Positions 26,196 to 38,629 of a DNA stretch of 64,000 nucleotides are shown here, one piece after another. Position numbers and translations under genes: made by a program. The stretch comes from Neodiprion pinetum. Its lineage: Eukaryota; Arthropoda; Insecta; Hymenoptera; Diprionidae. How positions within the stretch are numbered: the stretch's first letter is position 1; the number at the start of each line of letters is the position of its first letter. Where the stretch lies: contig NC_060233.1 in the NCBI RefSeq assembly GCF_021155775.2, positions 23,229,456 through 23,293,455 on the forward strand. The letters are read 5' to 3'. The notes below the pieces were generated by a model, which was not told the DNA's origin, did not search any database, and saw only the letters and a program-made list of their open reading frames with translations.

Positions 26196-26985
26196 AGTCG
26201 AAATTTAGCGCCTACTTTAAACCCTACGTTGGAGCTCTTGCGTAGGGTTCAAAGATACTGAAGTAGGTTCTATTTCAATGCAATATCGGACCCTACTTTG
26301 ACGCTAAAAATGGCAAAAATTTCCCGATTTACCTACTTAAGGCAAATGGAGGGTCTGTTTAGAAGCTCTTTAACCCTCCAGAGGTAGGGTTAAACCTGCT
26401 TATTTGAAACCCTCCTTTGATGCTCAAAATCCTACCCGCTAATAAAGGTCCATCGATTCGGATCGATTATGATTAAAATACAAAAAATACGATTAAATCG
26501 TATGAAATCAAATTAAAATCCCAATAAGAAGAAATTTCTTTACAAATGCGTTTAATTGTATTTTCGGTATATTCGATCATTAAAAAAGGGTTTTTGTATT
26601 CGTAAGAACGGTGATTGAATACAGTTGAAATACAATACTCAATTTTCAAATGTTATTGAAACTTATCAAAATATTGTCGAAATAGCCCTCGGACTATTCA
26701 TTGTTAACACCTGAATGTCGCTGTAATGGTATATCTATAGAGAAGGAGTTACAAGTCCAATGAAGGAGCTGTAGATTGAATAGTATCGAAATAGGTTTGA
26801 TCGTCTACTAAGAGCGTCGAAGTAGGGTTTCGTGCTTTAATTTTTAGGAGTTGGAGGTTCAATGTAGGGATGGTTCTTAAATTTTTTGTCGTTAGAGGGT
26901 CTTTATAGGATTTCTAGGTTCAGTTTCCTTTAAAGTAGGTTTATATGAATCATGGTAGGGTCAAATGTAGGCGATAATTTCGACT
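26196..26985. repeat. Foldback element with internal CCTAC-type subrepeats
   Basis: AGTCGAAATTTAGCGCCTAC at the left is answered by GTAGGCGATAATTTCGACT at the right. Both arms hold several spaced variants of a motif like ACCCTACTTTGACGCT. Examples are GGACCCTACTTTGACGCT near 26,289, AACCCTCCTTTGATGCTC near 26,408 and, inverted, GAGCGTCGAAGTAGGGTT near 26,812. About 790 bp, non-coding. Confidence 0.75.
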
Positions 26986-27880
26986 TGGAAAACTTTCAGT
27001 CTCAAACTTATTTTAACTTATTACTCACCCAGCATTTCCGAAAAGAAATCCGAACTGCGCGCCGTGCGGTGTATAAGACAATGAAGAAGTAAATTTCCTT
27101 TCAATGACAGTGCTTTTGAAATATTGCAACGATGTTACATCTAAAATAAGCTGCTGCAAGAATTCAATGCGATATGAAAATGAGATGTTGCAATATTGTA
27201 CTGCAGTATTGATGCAGTATGACGTACGTTATATAAATAGGCGATTTATATTTACGCGAACAGGTATTTATCATTTGCATTATTCCGTCGACTGTCGATG
27301 AAAGTGAATAAAGTGAAAGGAACTTAATACAGCGAAGAAACATACGTTGAGTTTTAAAGGAGCCGTTGTAACAAAATTCGCTATTAAGCAGTTTTACAGG
27401 TCATCTGTACATTATGATTAATAGTTTTCGAAGTATGGCAGCTAATTCCTATCAGAGTCGTCTCGTATTACAGCTTTGGTTATATTAACCAGCAGCCGGT
27501 CTCAACTGCCGAACCATAATTTATTACATAGCAGGTTCTGCCCACAATGGAAATGTGCGTAGGAAAGAAATAGACCCGATTATTAGTTCGTTGCCACTCA
27601 GGTACCTAATCTACAAATGAACTAAAATGTCATTATTGTAAAGCCGCAATTGAATTGGGACATGTGATTTTCAAAATTGAAAGTTCTGCCAGAACCTGAT
27701 TTCGATTTTACATGGATTGTTACTTAGCGGAAATTCAACTGGAGAATGCTAAAATAAGCTTTCAATTATAATATACAAGCATCTTTCGAAGTAGCACAAT
27801 ATCAATTCATCGTTTAAAGAATTTTTATTCAACATTCATGGGATTTCAAATGTTTTGAACTTGACTGACAAAGAAAGTAT
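26986..27880. other. No gene seen
   Basis: AT-rich interval with no recognisable frame, RNA or paired repeat. Confidence 0.45.
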
Positions 27881-28285
27881 TCTCTTCGATTTGATTTCTT
27901 TTGTACTTTGTTATAGTAGACTAAAAACTAAGCGACACGTATTTTTTTTTATCTTCCATTAAACACTTTAACGAGATAAAGCCATTCTCCAAGGTAAGGT
28001 ATATCAAAGGGCGATTTGGCAGTTGTTTTAATTTTTTTTTTTTTTTTTTATTAAGGAAATAATACTATTCATTTCTCGTTGGGAGAAAACTTTTCCAGTT
28101 GGATTGGTTAAAAAAATATTATGTTCTTGTGAGTGAAATTGCTAAATCACTCATTAACATGCTTTATTTTGGAGGGTGGTTTCACCCCCATAGAGATCAC
28201 AGATCAAATGAAAGATCAAAAAGACACCCGTCGCTAAGTTTTTAGTCTACCATAAAATATTACCAAAGAAATCAAATCGGAGAGA
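27881..28285. repeat. Inverted-repeat element, 405 bp
   Basis: TCTCTTCGATTTGATTTCTTT at the left matches, inverted, AAAGAAATCAAATCGGAGAGA at the right. The next block, GTAGACTAAAAACTAAGCGAC, is answered by GTCGCTAAGTTTTTAGTCTAC. Inner sequence is AT-rich with a long T run at about 28,028-28,049. It is a non-coding MITE-like element. Confidence 0.75.
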
Positions 28286-31200
28286 TCGACTTTGTCGAAA
28301 ATACCTTCCCTGTAAGACGAGAGTTTCCTGAGTGTGCATTGTATCAATCCATGTCCCATCTCTACTCTGCGCGTGTTGTGTCGAAATATTCTCATTCAAA
28401 ATTACAAGAGGGTCGCTTCGTCAGGATAACAAAATATTTTATGACCTCTGCAGAAAACAGTGCACAGCTAATGGTGCTATAGCTGTGGTAATTTCTACTG
28501 TAACGAATCCACTATTCTGGACAAGTGAAATTTTCAACGATCACTTTAGTATTGGAGGCAAATTGTACAGTACCAGCAGAATTGCGCGCGATGAAGCTTA
28601 CCCGAAAACAACAAATCATATTGCATTGTCTTGAAGTTGCGGAGTGACAGGCGAAGGCAGGTTATGGACACTTAATACTCCCCTCCACACGTTATTAAGG
28701 TAAGGTTTGGTTCAGAGCGACACCACAACAGTGAGACAAATTATGGAACATAAGATTGTTTTTCGTTGAATTCTTGATTTCAAGTGGCGTCTTCTGGTGC
28801 CTTTTTTTAAGACAAAATTATTCACAGATCGAGTAACACGGATCAGAAAATTCGGACGTGTAACCCATAGCATCATTGCTATATTATATCAGCATTTGAG
28901 AATGACAATATAAAAGTAATTCATAAATTGTTAAGAGGGGCTTAAGAGGTAAAACTGTTATTAATCGGCAGAGGTTGCCACAAATATTGAATTACCGAAT
29001 ACTTCATTGACAATATAAATCATTCTATAATATCTTTAGTGGAAATCTCATTATGTTGGCTACAGCTTGGTCCAAGCCGACGAATAGTTCTTCCGCGAAA
29101 TGGTAAAATGCCCACCCCCTGGGCGAAGGCATTCTAATCGGTTTCTCTGCACTCTTTTTTCCCTGAACCGATGACTTTGGATCTTCTTTATCTCAACGTT
29201 TCAGGCGCTGAATTCTGGTACGTTCGTTACAATCAACGGATCGGGAATACCTGAGGATGGAAGCAGATTTCAGCACATGAAACGTCAAAATGAAGACAAC
29301 CCGTAGCAATGGGCCTAGTTCCACTAGCCCCACTAGTCCCAAGAAGCCGGCGAGAAGGAAGGTTAGAGCGGGCCTTCTTGCTTCCCTGCCATTGCCCGGC
29401 TTCCAAAAAATACTAATCGAGACACACCATTGGTACGAAAAGACGCGCAGAATCCTTATGGACATTTGCTCCCAGTCAAATTGCCTGGGTTTTCACTATG
29501 ATATATTACATATCCTGCCGAACAAAAGTTCTCATGGACACAAGTCCCAAAAATCGGTAGTTTCCAAGGTATAGGCTTCGGGACCTTTGAGACAGGAACG
29601 AGAATATTTTACAATGTTTGAAATGCATAAATGATAAACTCAATCCTACTGCTACTCATCTCAGTTTTATCATGTAATCTTGTGTGTAGAATTATAATTT
29701 TTATTAACAGTCGTAGACGTCATATTACGGTATTGAGGAAACACTGTTTCATTGCAAAATGATGTGGTAAAATGGATCAGTATTCTCCGACGCTGAAATT
29801 CTGCTAATCGTAAGATTACAGGAGTAATATTGTGAGGTAATATTTCTACAGAATATCTTGACATTCCACTCCCGAGTAAATTGAAACGGTATTGTGATAC
29901 GACATTTTTAATACACAACTCTACAATGGTGTTAATCTTTTTTTCCTATTACTTTATGTACCTACTTCATTGCAACTCGCTAATAATGTGTTTGTACAGT
30001 TCTTCTTCGCGCAGGTCTAACCAGCGTCTAACCAGGTAGCAAGGTCGTATGAACCCTAGGAATTCTCCAGATGTTCAGTATAGGTGTATACCTCATGTTT
30101 AATCAAGTGAAAATTTGAACGAGTACATGTATTCACATTTGTCTCTAAAGCTGTACTTCCAATATGTATTATAAGTTTCCGTAAGTATAAATATATTGAG
30201 TTAGGTTTAACAGGCTGCTACGTGTTTTGAAAACATTGCGCTCAATACCGCAAGGCAAGCTGAAACAAATTGTAAAGCGTTTGTCGTTGTTCGCGTAGCA
30301 TTTGGTCTATATTTATGATTGCAACTAACAGCTTTTGTGGTTGTTATCCAATTTAAACATAAAATGGAAAAAAACACCGATAAATCAGAGTTACGCAAGT
30401 GCACTAATAATTAAACAGGCCGAATAATTCAAATTTGAAGTAATGCGGATTCTCATTTAACCCTGTTATGAAACAACGTCGCACAACTTGAACTCTTCAG
30501 AGTTAAGGAAATTTTTTCTCAGTCAAACATTTTTCGATAACGTCATTTTTCTCGATCAGCAGGCACAACATTAATTATTTCTCACAGTTAAGTACGAACT
30601 TGGTGTTCTTTTACAAATAGGAAATCACAGACAGTTAAAAGTTAGTCCTATAAGGTGTCACTCAATCGGCCGTAAATTCCGTGCAATCCATTGGTTATAT
30701 GACGAAAAAAACTTTTTTGCAACTTGATTTATTTTTCAATTATCACTGAAGTAATGTATAGACTTTTAGATTTATCAATTAATGAACATGTTTCCGATAT
30801 TATGATCACTCGTGTTATTCATACTCGCACGCAATGGGTGGGGGTTGAGAAATCCCAAAGTGGAATCCTGAACTCGCATTTCTTGAGAGAAATCACTTTT
30901 TAACCCGGTATATCTCTGAAAGCTTTGATTCTTACGATTTTGTCAGTGCGTACATAAAAAATAACTAAAATGTAAACATTTCATTTGGAGTTATGATCGC
31001 GAATTGGGATCTTCCGTCAATCTTGCCAATCCGTGAAGAGTGTGAATAATTTTTAAATACATGCATCCACACATAATATTACTGGTGTGAATTTTTGCGT
31101 AAGGAATTGGTCGAATGCGGCAACGTCACAGAGATACAAACAGTGGTGTATCAAATTTTACGTATAATACAAAATTGATTTGTAGCTGCGAATAATTTTC

Positions 31201-32200
31201 AGAAAATCGAAACTTATGATTCTCTATCGTTATTAAAAATTTATCTGTCGAAGGAAGCGAAATAATTTTTATGAAGTTTAAATTGTATACATACAGTTTC
31301 ATGGTATTAATCTTGTTAGTGCGTATTTTTATAAATCCAAAATGATTTGAGGAAAGTCTGATTTCGGCTTTGACATTATTATTATAATTTTCTCTTCCGT
31401 GAGTTGAAAAACGTTTCTATACTGTACGGTAAACAGGAATCGGACCTCTACTATTACACCATATAGGTACTATAAGTAGGAAGAGTTTGGTTTTGATGAT
31501 AATCTCTAATGTGTCAAGATTTACCGTTCTATCGTACATATTTAGACGGAAAATCGGACGTGACCTAAATATTGAATACCGGGCTAAGCACATTGGTTTA
31601 ACTGCCAACATCCGCAAGGCATAAACAGACAAACTATCGAACAAACCGAAAACGCATGAAAACATGTATAGAGTTTCCATAATTGATACAGAAAAAGAAA
31701 CATTGGTTCGGGGGAATCTTGCATTAATCTACGAAAGAACAGTTTATACATTATATTTACCAGTGCAGATAACGCGTCACACAGGTTTGAAATCCGGCAA
31801 CGCTTTAAAGTAAATTTCCGGCGGGCTATGCGCAATTAGCGACCGACGCATTCCAGCCCACATCATTCGTGATAAGAATACCGGGACCACATGATCGTTC
31901 CGATTCTGGATTTCTATAATACAGACCGTCGACTACAGCCAATGGATCGACATCCCGACGCAACTTCTCCGTCTAAACAAACGAAGACATTGACTTATTT
32001 TTGTCAATATTTACAAATTCCTCTGTCTCTTAACAGAGGGTGCAAAACTTTGGAACTATCAAACTGCGAATTCGAGTGGTTTAATTGTTTGCCAGTAGTG
32101 AGTTGCCACCAGTTGTCAACTTGCGCAACACTTGAACGCATTGAAACGTGTTTGCGGTTTTCACAACCCAAGCGCCGCAGTTAAGCGGTTGGGTATTTTA
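28286..32200. other. Gene-poor stretch upstream of the transporter gene
   Basis: No gene is supported. A Penelope-type tail motif is discussed in the findings (29,199-29,290). The 100-residue and shorter frames in this interval show no recognisable domain. The last few hundred bases rise in GC towards the transporter promoter. Confidence 0.45.
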
Positions 32201-32665
32201 ATCACCACAGAGACGAGCGTCGTATTTCAAACGGTGTGCACCGCGGGACGAATATAAACATTGCGCGATTTCCGTATCAGGGTGTCCGATTCCAGTAAAA
32301 TATTCCTTATCGTTGACCGACGCACGTCTCGTAATCGCACTGGATTCGCGGACAAGAGCCGAATCAGTTTCTCAAAGGATAGGCGTGACGGCCGGTGAGA
32401 ATCGTGTGGGCAAAACGCGGAAAAAGGAACAGAACGATAAAATATCGCTGCATGGCTAATAACACAAGACGTTCTCCTTCGGCGTGGCGATCGCTTGTCG
32501 CTCGAGGTTAGTAACCCAGTTACCCAGTTCCGCGCCGTTCTCCGGCTGAGCAGCAGCAGCGAATTGCGCGCGTGTGATACAGAGTGTCAGTGTGATTCGA
32601 TTATACCGGCGGGAAGGCGATTGACATCAGGGAAGACCGACATCTGCACGAAGGGTGGACTCGAA

Positions 32666-34336
32666 ATGGGGCACGACAATGACATTGAGGAGCTGATGTT
32701 GCACATGGGAGACTTCGGCCGATACCAAGCATGGCAGTTCTTCCTCCACGTGATCTCCGCACTGACCGCCGGCATACACATGATGAGCCTCGTGATGGTG
32801 GCCGCGGTGCCCGATCATCGCTGCGCGATACCCGGCATCGACACCGAGAACTTTACCGCCCCCTGGAACAGCACTGAGGTACACGAGGCCATCCCGAAGA
32901 AGTCCGATGGTGTCCTCCACAACTGCCTGATCTTCGAACCTGGCAGAAACCTCACCGTAGAGTGCGACTCCTGGGTCTACGACAGGACCTACTACCAGTC
33001 CTCGCGAGCCATTGAGTGGGACCTTGTCTGCTCCCAGCGATGGATGGGAGCTCTGTCCCAGTGCGCGTACATGCTCGGCGTCTTCGCCGGGGCTGTATGC
33101 CTCGGCACAATGGCCGACAAGTACGGCAGAAAAATTATTTTTTACGTATCGGCGGTCGCGCAACTCGTTTTCGGCGTGACGGTCGCCCTCATTCCGGAGT
33201 ACTACACCTTCCTCGTTGTCAGGTTTCTCTACGGTATATTCGGGTCGGCCGGTGCCTACATAACCGGGTTCGTACTGACTATGGAGATCGTCGGTCCCTC
33301 GAAACGGACGATATGTGGCGTGGCTTTTCAGGCGATTTTTGCCCTAGGGGTCATGCTCGTCGCGGCCTGGGGATCCTTGATCAAGGACAGGATGTGGCTG
33401 CAAATCGTCTACGGTCTCCACAGCGTGCTTCTGATCGGGCACTGGTGGCTCATCGACGAGTCTCCGCGGTGGTTGTGGGCTCAAGGACGGGTGAAGGAGG
33501 CCGTCGCGATAATAGAGCGGGGGCTTCGGATGAACGGAAACAACGTGGACATCGACGTGGCGCGCTACGTCTCCCGAGCGAAAGCCTCTCAGAGGACGAA
33601 GGAGGAGCGGGAGTGCGGAGTCCTGGACTTGTTCAGGACCCCGAACCTCCGCAAGAAGTCGCTCAACATATGTCTGAACTGGTTCGCCAACTCGATAGCT
33701 TACTACGGACTGTCCCTGAGCACCGGGAACCTTCTGGGGAACCCGTTCCTCATGCTGTTTCTCTCGGGTCTCGTCGAGATCCCGAGTTACGTGATGATCG
33801 TCAACCTGATGGACCGGACCGGACGGCGAAGTCTGGTCAGCACCTTGATGATCCTTGGTGGTGTTTGCTCGATAGTGGCACCGTACATCCCGCGGGACGT
33901 CAACGGCGGTGTGTTTGTCGTGGTCGTCGGGATGCTCGGGAAGTTCCTGATCGCCGGCTCCTTTGCCATCACCTACAACTATTCCGCGGAATTGTTTCCC
34001 ACGGTCCTAAGGAACACGGCGCTCGGTGTCGGCTCAATGAGCGCTCGTGTGAGTGGCGCCATGACGCCGATGATCATACTTCTCGACAGCCTCGACCCTA
34101 GAGTACCGTCGGTCATCTTTGGCTGCCTCGTTCTCGTCTCCGGATTTCTGGCGCTCTATCTCCCGGAGACGCTGGACCAGCCGATGCCTCAGACTTTGGA
34201 GGATGGCGAGACCTTCGGGGTCGGCGACACATGCTTCACCACGTGTTTCGGCTCTCGTTCCCGGGACAAGACGACCTATGACGTTGCGCTTCAGGATTCG
34301 GACTACAAGGAGAGCAGCAAGGACAACGCTGCCTAA
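32666..34336 (+). CDS. SLC22-type organic cation transporter (MFS)
   Basis: This is a predicted 556-residue plasma-membrane carrier for organic cations or zwitterions. The open frame extends 171 bases upstream, but only from a TTG, so the first ATG (32,666, MGHDNDIEELMLHMGDFGRYQ) is the likely start and gives the usual family length. Visible hallmarks are TM1 at about residues 23-48 and the large SLC22 extracellular loop with NFT, NST and NLT glycosylation sites and EWDLVC. Others are the MFS loop motif GTMADKYGRK (about 147-156), DESPRWLWAQGR (about 264-275), YNYSAELFPTVLRN (about 437-450) and LPETLDQPMP (about 499-508) before a short cytosolic tail. The coding region is a single exon, much richer in GC than its surroundings. 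An Inr-like ATCAGT lies near 32,360 and a TATA-like AATATAAAC near 32,252. Substrate cannot be told from sequence. Confidence 0.93.
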   Translation: MGHDNDIEELMLHMGDFGRYQAWQFFLHVISALTAGIHMMSLVMVAAVPDHRCAIPGIDTENFTAPWNSTEVHEAIPKKSDGVLHNCLIFEPGRNLTVECDSWVYDRTYYQSSRAIEWDLVCSQRWMGALSQCAYMLGVFAGAVCLGTMADKYGRKIIFYVSAVAQLVFGVTVALIPEYYTFLVVRFLYGIFGSAGAYITGFVLTMEIVGPSKRTICGVAFQAIFALGVMLVAAWGSLIKDRMWLQIVYGLHSVLLIGHWWLIDESPRWLWAQGRVKEAVAIIERGLRMNGNNVDIDVARYVSRAKASQRTKEERECGVLDLFRTPNLRKKSLNICLNWFANSIAYYGLSLSTGNLLGNPFLMLFLSGLVEIPSYVMIVNLMDRTGRRSLVSTLMILGGVCSIVAPYIPRDVNGGVFVVVVGMLGKFLIAGSFAITYNYSAELFPTVLRNTALGVGSMSARVSGAMTPMIILLDSLDPRVPSVIFGCLVLVSGFLALYLPETLDQPMPQTLEDGETFGVGDTCFTTCFGSRSRDKTTYDVALQDSDYKESSKDNAA

Positions 34337-34814
34337 TATGGCGAACCGGATTCCGGCGCATAATGTTCGTTGCAACACGCGAAAAATTAACGATGCCCGC
34401 GAAAATTTGATCGCATTATTATTGTCAATCTGCAGTTTGGACGCGAAAATCATGGTAATCGGTGTTTATGCTGCTCTGTGTGTCGCCGGGAACGTTACCA
34501 GTGAATCTCGTATGCACGGATTACCGACAAAGTAATCTAAAAGAAACCTGCGACAAAGTGACCTGGTAAAAAATAACCGTTACATATATAACCTACAAAT
34601 AGGAAGAAAATAGTAAATCAGATACGGTAATAATATTTATAGACACCTTCCACGTTTTTCGTACGGGATGGTGTGATGTGATTTCGGTTATGCCCCTGTC
34701 ATAAGGCCGCCGAGCTTATTCTAAACTGGGATATTTAACTTAGGATATATTATTGCATGTTACTATTTGCACGTTATATCGATCGCATATGCGTATAAAC
34801 GCATATCTTCATAC

Positions 34815-34820
34815 AATAAA
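34815..34820 (+). terminator. Candidate polyadenylation signal of the transporter gene
   Basis: AATAAA, 479 bases past the stop codon, is followed by TGT-rich sequence (TGTACTGTTTGCGTCCG). It is the first canonical hexamer I see downstream of the CDS. The 3' UTR would therefore be about 0.5 kb; transcript data are lacking. Confidence 0.5.
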
Positions 34821-36570
34821 TAACCAGTCCATGCACATGTACTGTTTGCGTCCGGAAACGCATTGTGTATATTTCATTATTTTTCAGTAAGTCAGCGAAC
34901 CAGCGACGAGGTCGGTGTTCTGCAATCTATTTACATATATGTATATACAATCCGATGGACTATAATAAGCAAGTGAAAGAAAGAGCTTCAACAACGACTT
35001 TACATCGCGTGATGATTCTAACGATAAAACGCGTTCGATTTCGTACTTTTTCTGAGGTTATGATGTTTGAATAATTATCGTTGCTTTTATAACGGGCGCC
35101 TCTTGCGCGTTGTGATCGATATAGAAATATATTTACATATACATACATATTTACACGTGTATCCATTTGCCAATATGATGTATATATATGTATATGTATA
35201 TATACGGTAAAGGCAATGGACTATGCTAAAGGTGGTTTTATTTTAAGTATAATGGTGCACCACAAACTCATATGAGTGAATACCTTTATTCTGCTAGTTT
35301 ATTTTTCGTTAGAGTGATCAGTGCCATGCGAAAGTTGATTACTTGATTCGGGTCTTTCATTTATACAGGTCTATTATAATTAACAATTCCACCCACATTC
35401 TCATCTGTATACATACCTGGTAATGGATTAGTATAGTCAGAATTGCGCAACTGCCATAATTTTACATAAGTAGGGTTACGGCATGTAAAAAGGAAATAAA
35501 TTAAAGTTTCACAAGCAATGTGAATTATCTTATTAATCTTTCGTCATACTCCATCTATGTGCATGCCGTTTGTACTCATATTGAACACTGACATTCTCAG
35601 TCATACTTTTTGTCGCGTTATCTTGGGTCTTACTTTTACGATTTACATATATCACTGTTTCTGTATCTACGATTGTTACAAAAAAAAAAAATTCATGTTA
35701 TCTATTGCTGCAGTGATATTGGACATTCAAGAATTATGTAAACAAATAAAGCGTTCGAAATTTCGTTTTCTTCTTTTCATGAAGCTTTTTTACCTTGAAT
35801 ATCTTCCAACGCAGCTCACGGAAAAAATAGTTCATATATCTCATGCTCGCGTTATAAAGTGTTGAGTCAATATCTTCGATAAAACTATTATTTTATGTAA
35901 TTTTGTAATAGGAAATTGTGTAGATAAATAGCGGTTAGTCGTAAAGGAACATTAAGAATGTCTATTCCCTACCTGTAATGTTTATTTTTACAAAATATCA
36001 AATTTCTAACAAATCATAATTGTGTTCTCTATTTTCAAAAGTCAGACAAATTTCAAGCATTTGCCAAGCTAAACAGGTCAAGGATGATTTTCAGTTAAAA
36101 ATACACAAAAATAACTGCAAACGAAAAGGTTTCGGAGCGTGTCGTCATCGTATCGATATACTTCGATTATATTACCCTACGTTGTATCTATAATTGATCA
36201 CTGACTGAGAGTTATAGGATTCGAAACCTAAAAATGACATTGAACCTATGTAAAATATTTTGATTGACAGCGAGCCGACCTGTCAAGTTCTCCCCCCCCC
36301 CCCCCCCCCCCCCTGCCCTGCCCCTACCTCTACTCCTGTACGTAGGTACAAATTTATGAAATAAATACACGTAACCCTAGAACGAGAAGGGGAAATGATA
36401 ATATATAGACCGTAACCCGGTTAAAATTGGCTAATCCTATGTGTACAGTGATTCTACGCGCATAACGCGGCACTATAATGTTACCATGCAGAGTAATTTA
36501 TGTATATTTACTAACGAAATATCACAGACGTCAGTCCGCTGGAAAAATTATTTCACCTATCATGTGATAT

Positions 36571-36790
36571 TTAAGGTAATGTAGTACTCCTACCCTTACA
36601 GACCGAGCAAATGTGGGAATAGGAACTCGTGTCAAAAAGCCACGCATTATTGGTCATTTTTAAGATGAGTAACTTTCCTGAATTCCCTTACGATAGACCG
36701 ACGCAACTTTGAAATTTAAACCCTTTCCGATCGTTTGTTCATTTAACATAAGAGAAAAAGGGTGTGTTTGCTCGGTCGTAAATTATTACG
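36571..36790. repeat. Short TTAA-flanked MITE, copy 2 (3' end unclear)
   Basis: TTAAGGTAATGTAGTACTCC reproduces the left end of the element at 9,656. The inner block, AACCCTTTCCGATCGTTTGTTCATTT ... AGAAAAAGGGTG, matches its body (about 9,724-9,772). The expected right terminus with TTAA is not recognisable, so the copy is truncated or rearranged. It also holds about 100 bases absent from copy 1. Confidence 0.6.
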
Positions 36791-37090
36791 GTCGTATAAT
36801 TGGCGCGTCGATAAATTATAGACTCCGGGCAACTCTATAGTTTTAGTTTTTGATCATTTTGGGTCTCATTATCTTTCCAGTATCTTTTTTTATAACATAT
36901 AGTATGTAGGTCCATACTTTGTTGATACTACATTTTTCACAACGTTTACTTTGTTACCTTCAAATGTGGTATCAAGAAGTGAATTTCCTTTTGCCGATTT
37001 GCTGCTTTCTATGCGTATATGCGGGGCACTGTTTAACAAAAAGTCGTATAAAAACGAGTATTATTTGTGACCAACTACAGCTAAAAAGAA

Positions 37091-37292
37091 TTCATTACCA
37101 CTTTCACTTATACTCGGGGCTTTCAGTATCCTCCGAGACCTCCTGTATAAAATCTATTTGTAGTGTGCGCTTATAGATTAGACATAGATAATTCATAATC
37201 ACTTTCACTTATACTCGGGACTTTCAATTTTCTCCAAGATCACGTGTATAAAATATATGTATAGTGTGCGGTTATAGATTACACATAGATAA
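37091..37292 (+). repeat. Tandem duplication, two units of about 101 bp
   Basis: The block TTCATTACCACTTTCACTTA ... TTATAGATTAGACATAGATAA is followed directly by TTCATAATCACTTTCACTTA ... TTATAGATTACACATAGATAA. The two units differ at roughly one base in ten, so the duplication is not recent. It is non-coding, although a chance frame crosses unit 1. Confidence 0.75.
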
Positions 37293-38629
37293 ACACAAAA
37301 AACTTTAACGACCCGTATTATTCAAAATTCTAATACCCCTGTAAGTCAATGCAATAAACTATTTTGCAATAGACGTCAGAATTAAACAAATGCATGAGTT
37401 TTCAGTGGTTTTACATATGATGCGATAGGATATGTAGGTTTCTGTAAACAATTACAGTTGAAATTTGGCGTTGAAGTGCGTTGACTTGTTTTTTCGTAAG
37501 CATGGTAGTTTGGTATACGAAAAGTGTGAACAACCCAGACGTTGACATAACTTGGAAAAACAGTTTCAGTGAAAAATAATCGGACAGCTGCATGCGGTGA
37601 TAAATATGTAGAGGTGATACATGTAGATTATACATCATCTGTATTTGTTTAGGCAAGTAAAACTTTGTACTGTAAACAAAAAAATATTTACGGTAGTTAA
37701 AAAGATATTGCGTTTAATGAAATTGGCTTTTATTCGTATCCGGATGAAATGTTGGAGCAAAGATAATTCAAGTCTAGTTAGTCGTAATGAAACAACTGTT
37801 ATTAGAAAATTATTCCAAGATAATCTTGCTCTTCGGAGTTTATGAAATTTTGAATAGATTGAAAAAAATTACTCTATTTGCGAAGAATGAATTCGTAAGC
37901 AAGTAATAAAAATCATCTGAAAAACGACGAACAGCAATAGCTAGGTAAGTTTGTTTTGACTAGATAGATATAACAATATTCATTTGACAAAACCACACTG
38001 AAAGAAATTTTATTGTAATATTTGCTTTTCCCCATACATAAAAGTACAATAAAATATAGCATTTTAGGAACAATCGCGGTACAGTCGTGAAAAGTACAAT
38101 ATTGAGTAACGAAATGCACAACATTTATAACAATGTTTCAAAGATCACATAGTAATTCTTGCTTGTCAAGATAATATTAATATATATAGAAATATTATAA
38201 TGTCCTATTATTCTAGGAATGTTTATGATTGTACCTCGTTTGTCCCTGAAATGCTATGCGGAAACCAAATATTGCAATAAAATTTATTTCAGTGTAGTTG
38301 GATTTCAAAATATCATTTTTCAAAAATCTGGAGCATAATTTTTTAATTTACAAAATTTTGGATTGTTCTAATTTCATAAAAAATCATCGAAGCGAGAAAA
38401 TTAAAAAATGACCGATGTTTTCTAACTACAGAATTGTAAGAAGCCTTATGTTTGGGAATAATTAATTTTGATCCAGAGACGTGGATGACATTGGAATTCT
38501 GCTAAAAAGTAAGTTCTGTTTCTCTCAAAAGACTTTAATTTTGATCTGGTTGTTTTGCCGTCTCACCTCTGCTTTTCGATATATTTTAATGACTTGTACG
38601 AAATGGCACACCTTGTATAATGTTGTACT

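Larger units (their letters stand above)
34821..38629. other. Gene-poor stretch
   Basis: No gene is supported. It holds TA/TATG microsatellite-like sequence near 35,170-35,205 and a C run of more than 20 bases at about 36,291-36,313. The small repeats listed separately also fall here. Confidence 0.5.

Noticed and set aside
33016..34101. A 361-codon plus-strand frame and antisense frames over the transporter gene
   Set aside because: They are shadows of the GC-rich SLC22 frame; the true frame carries all transporter motifs.
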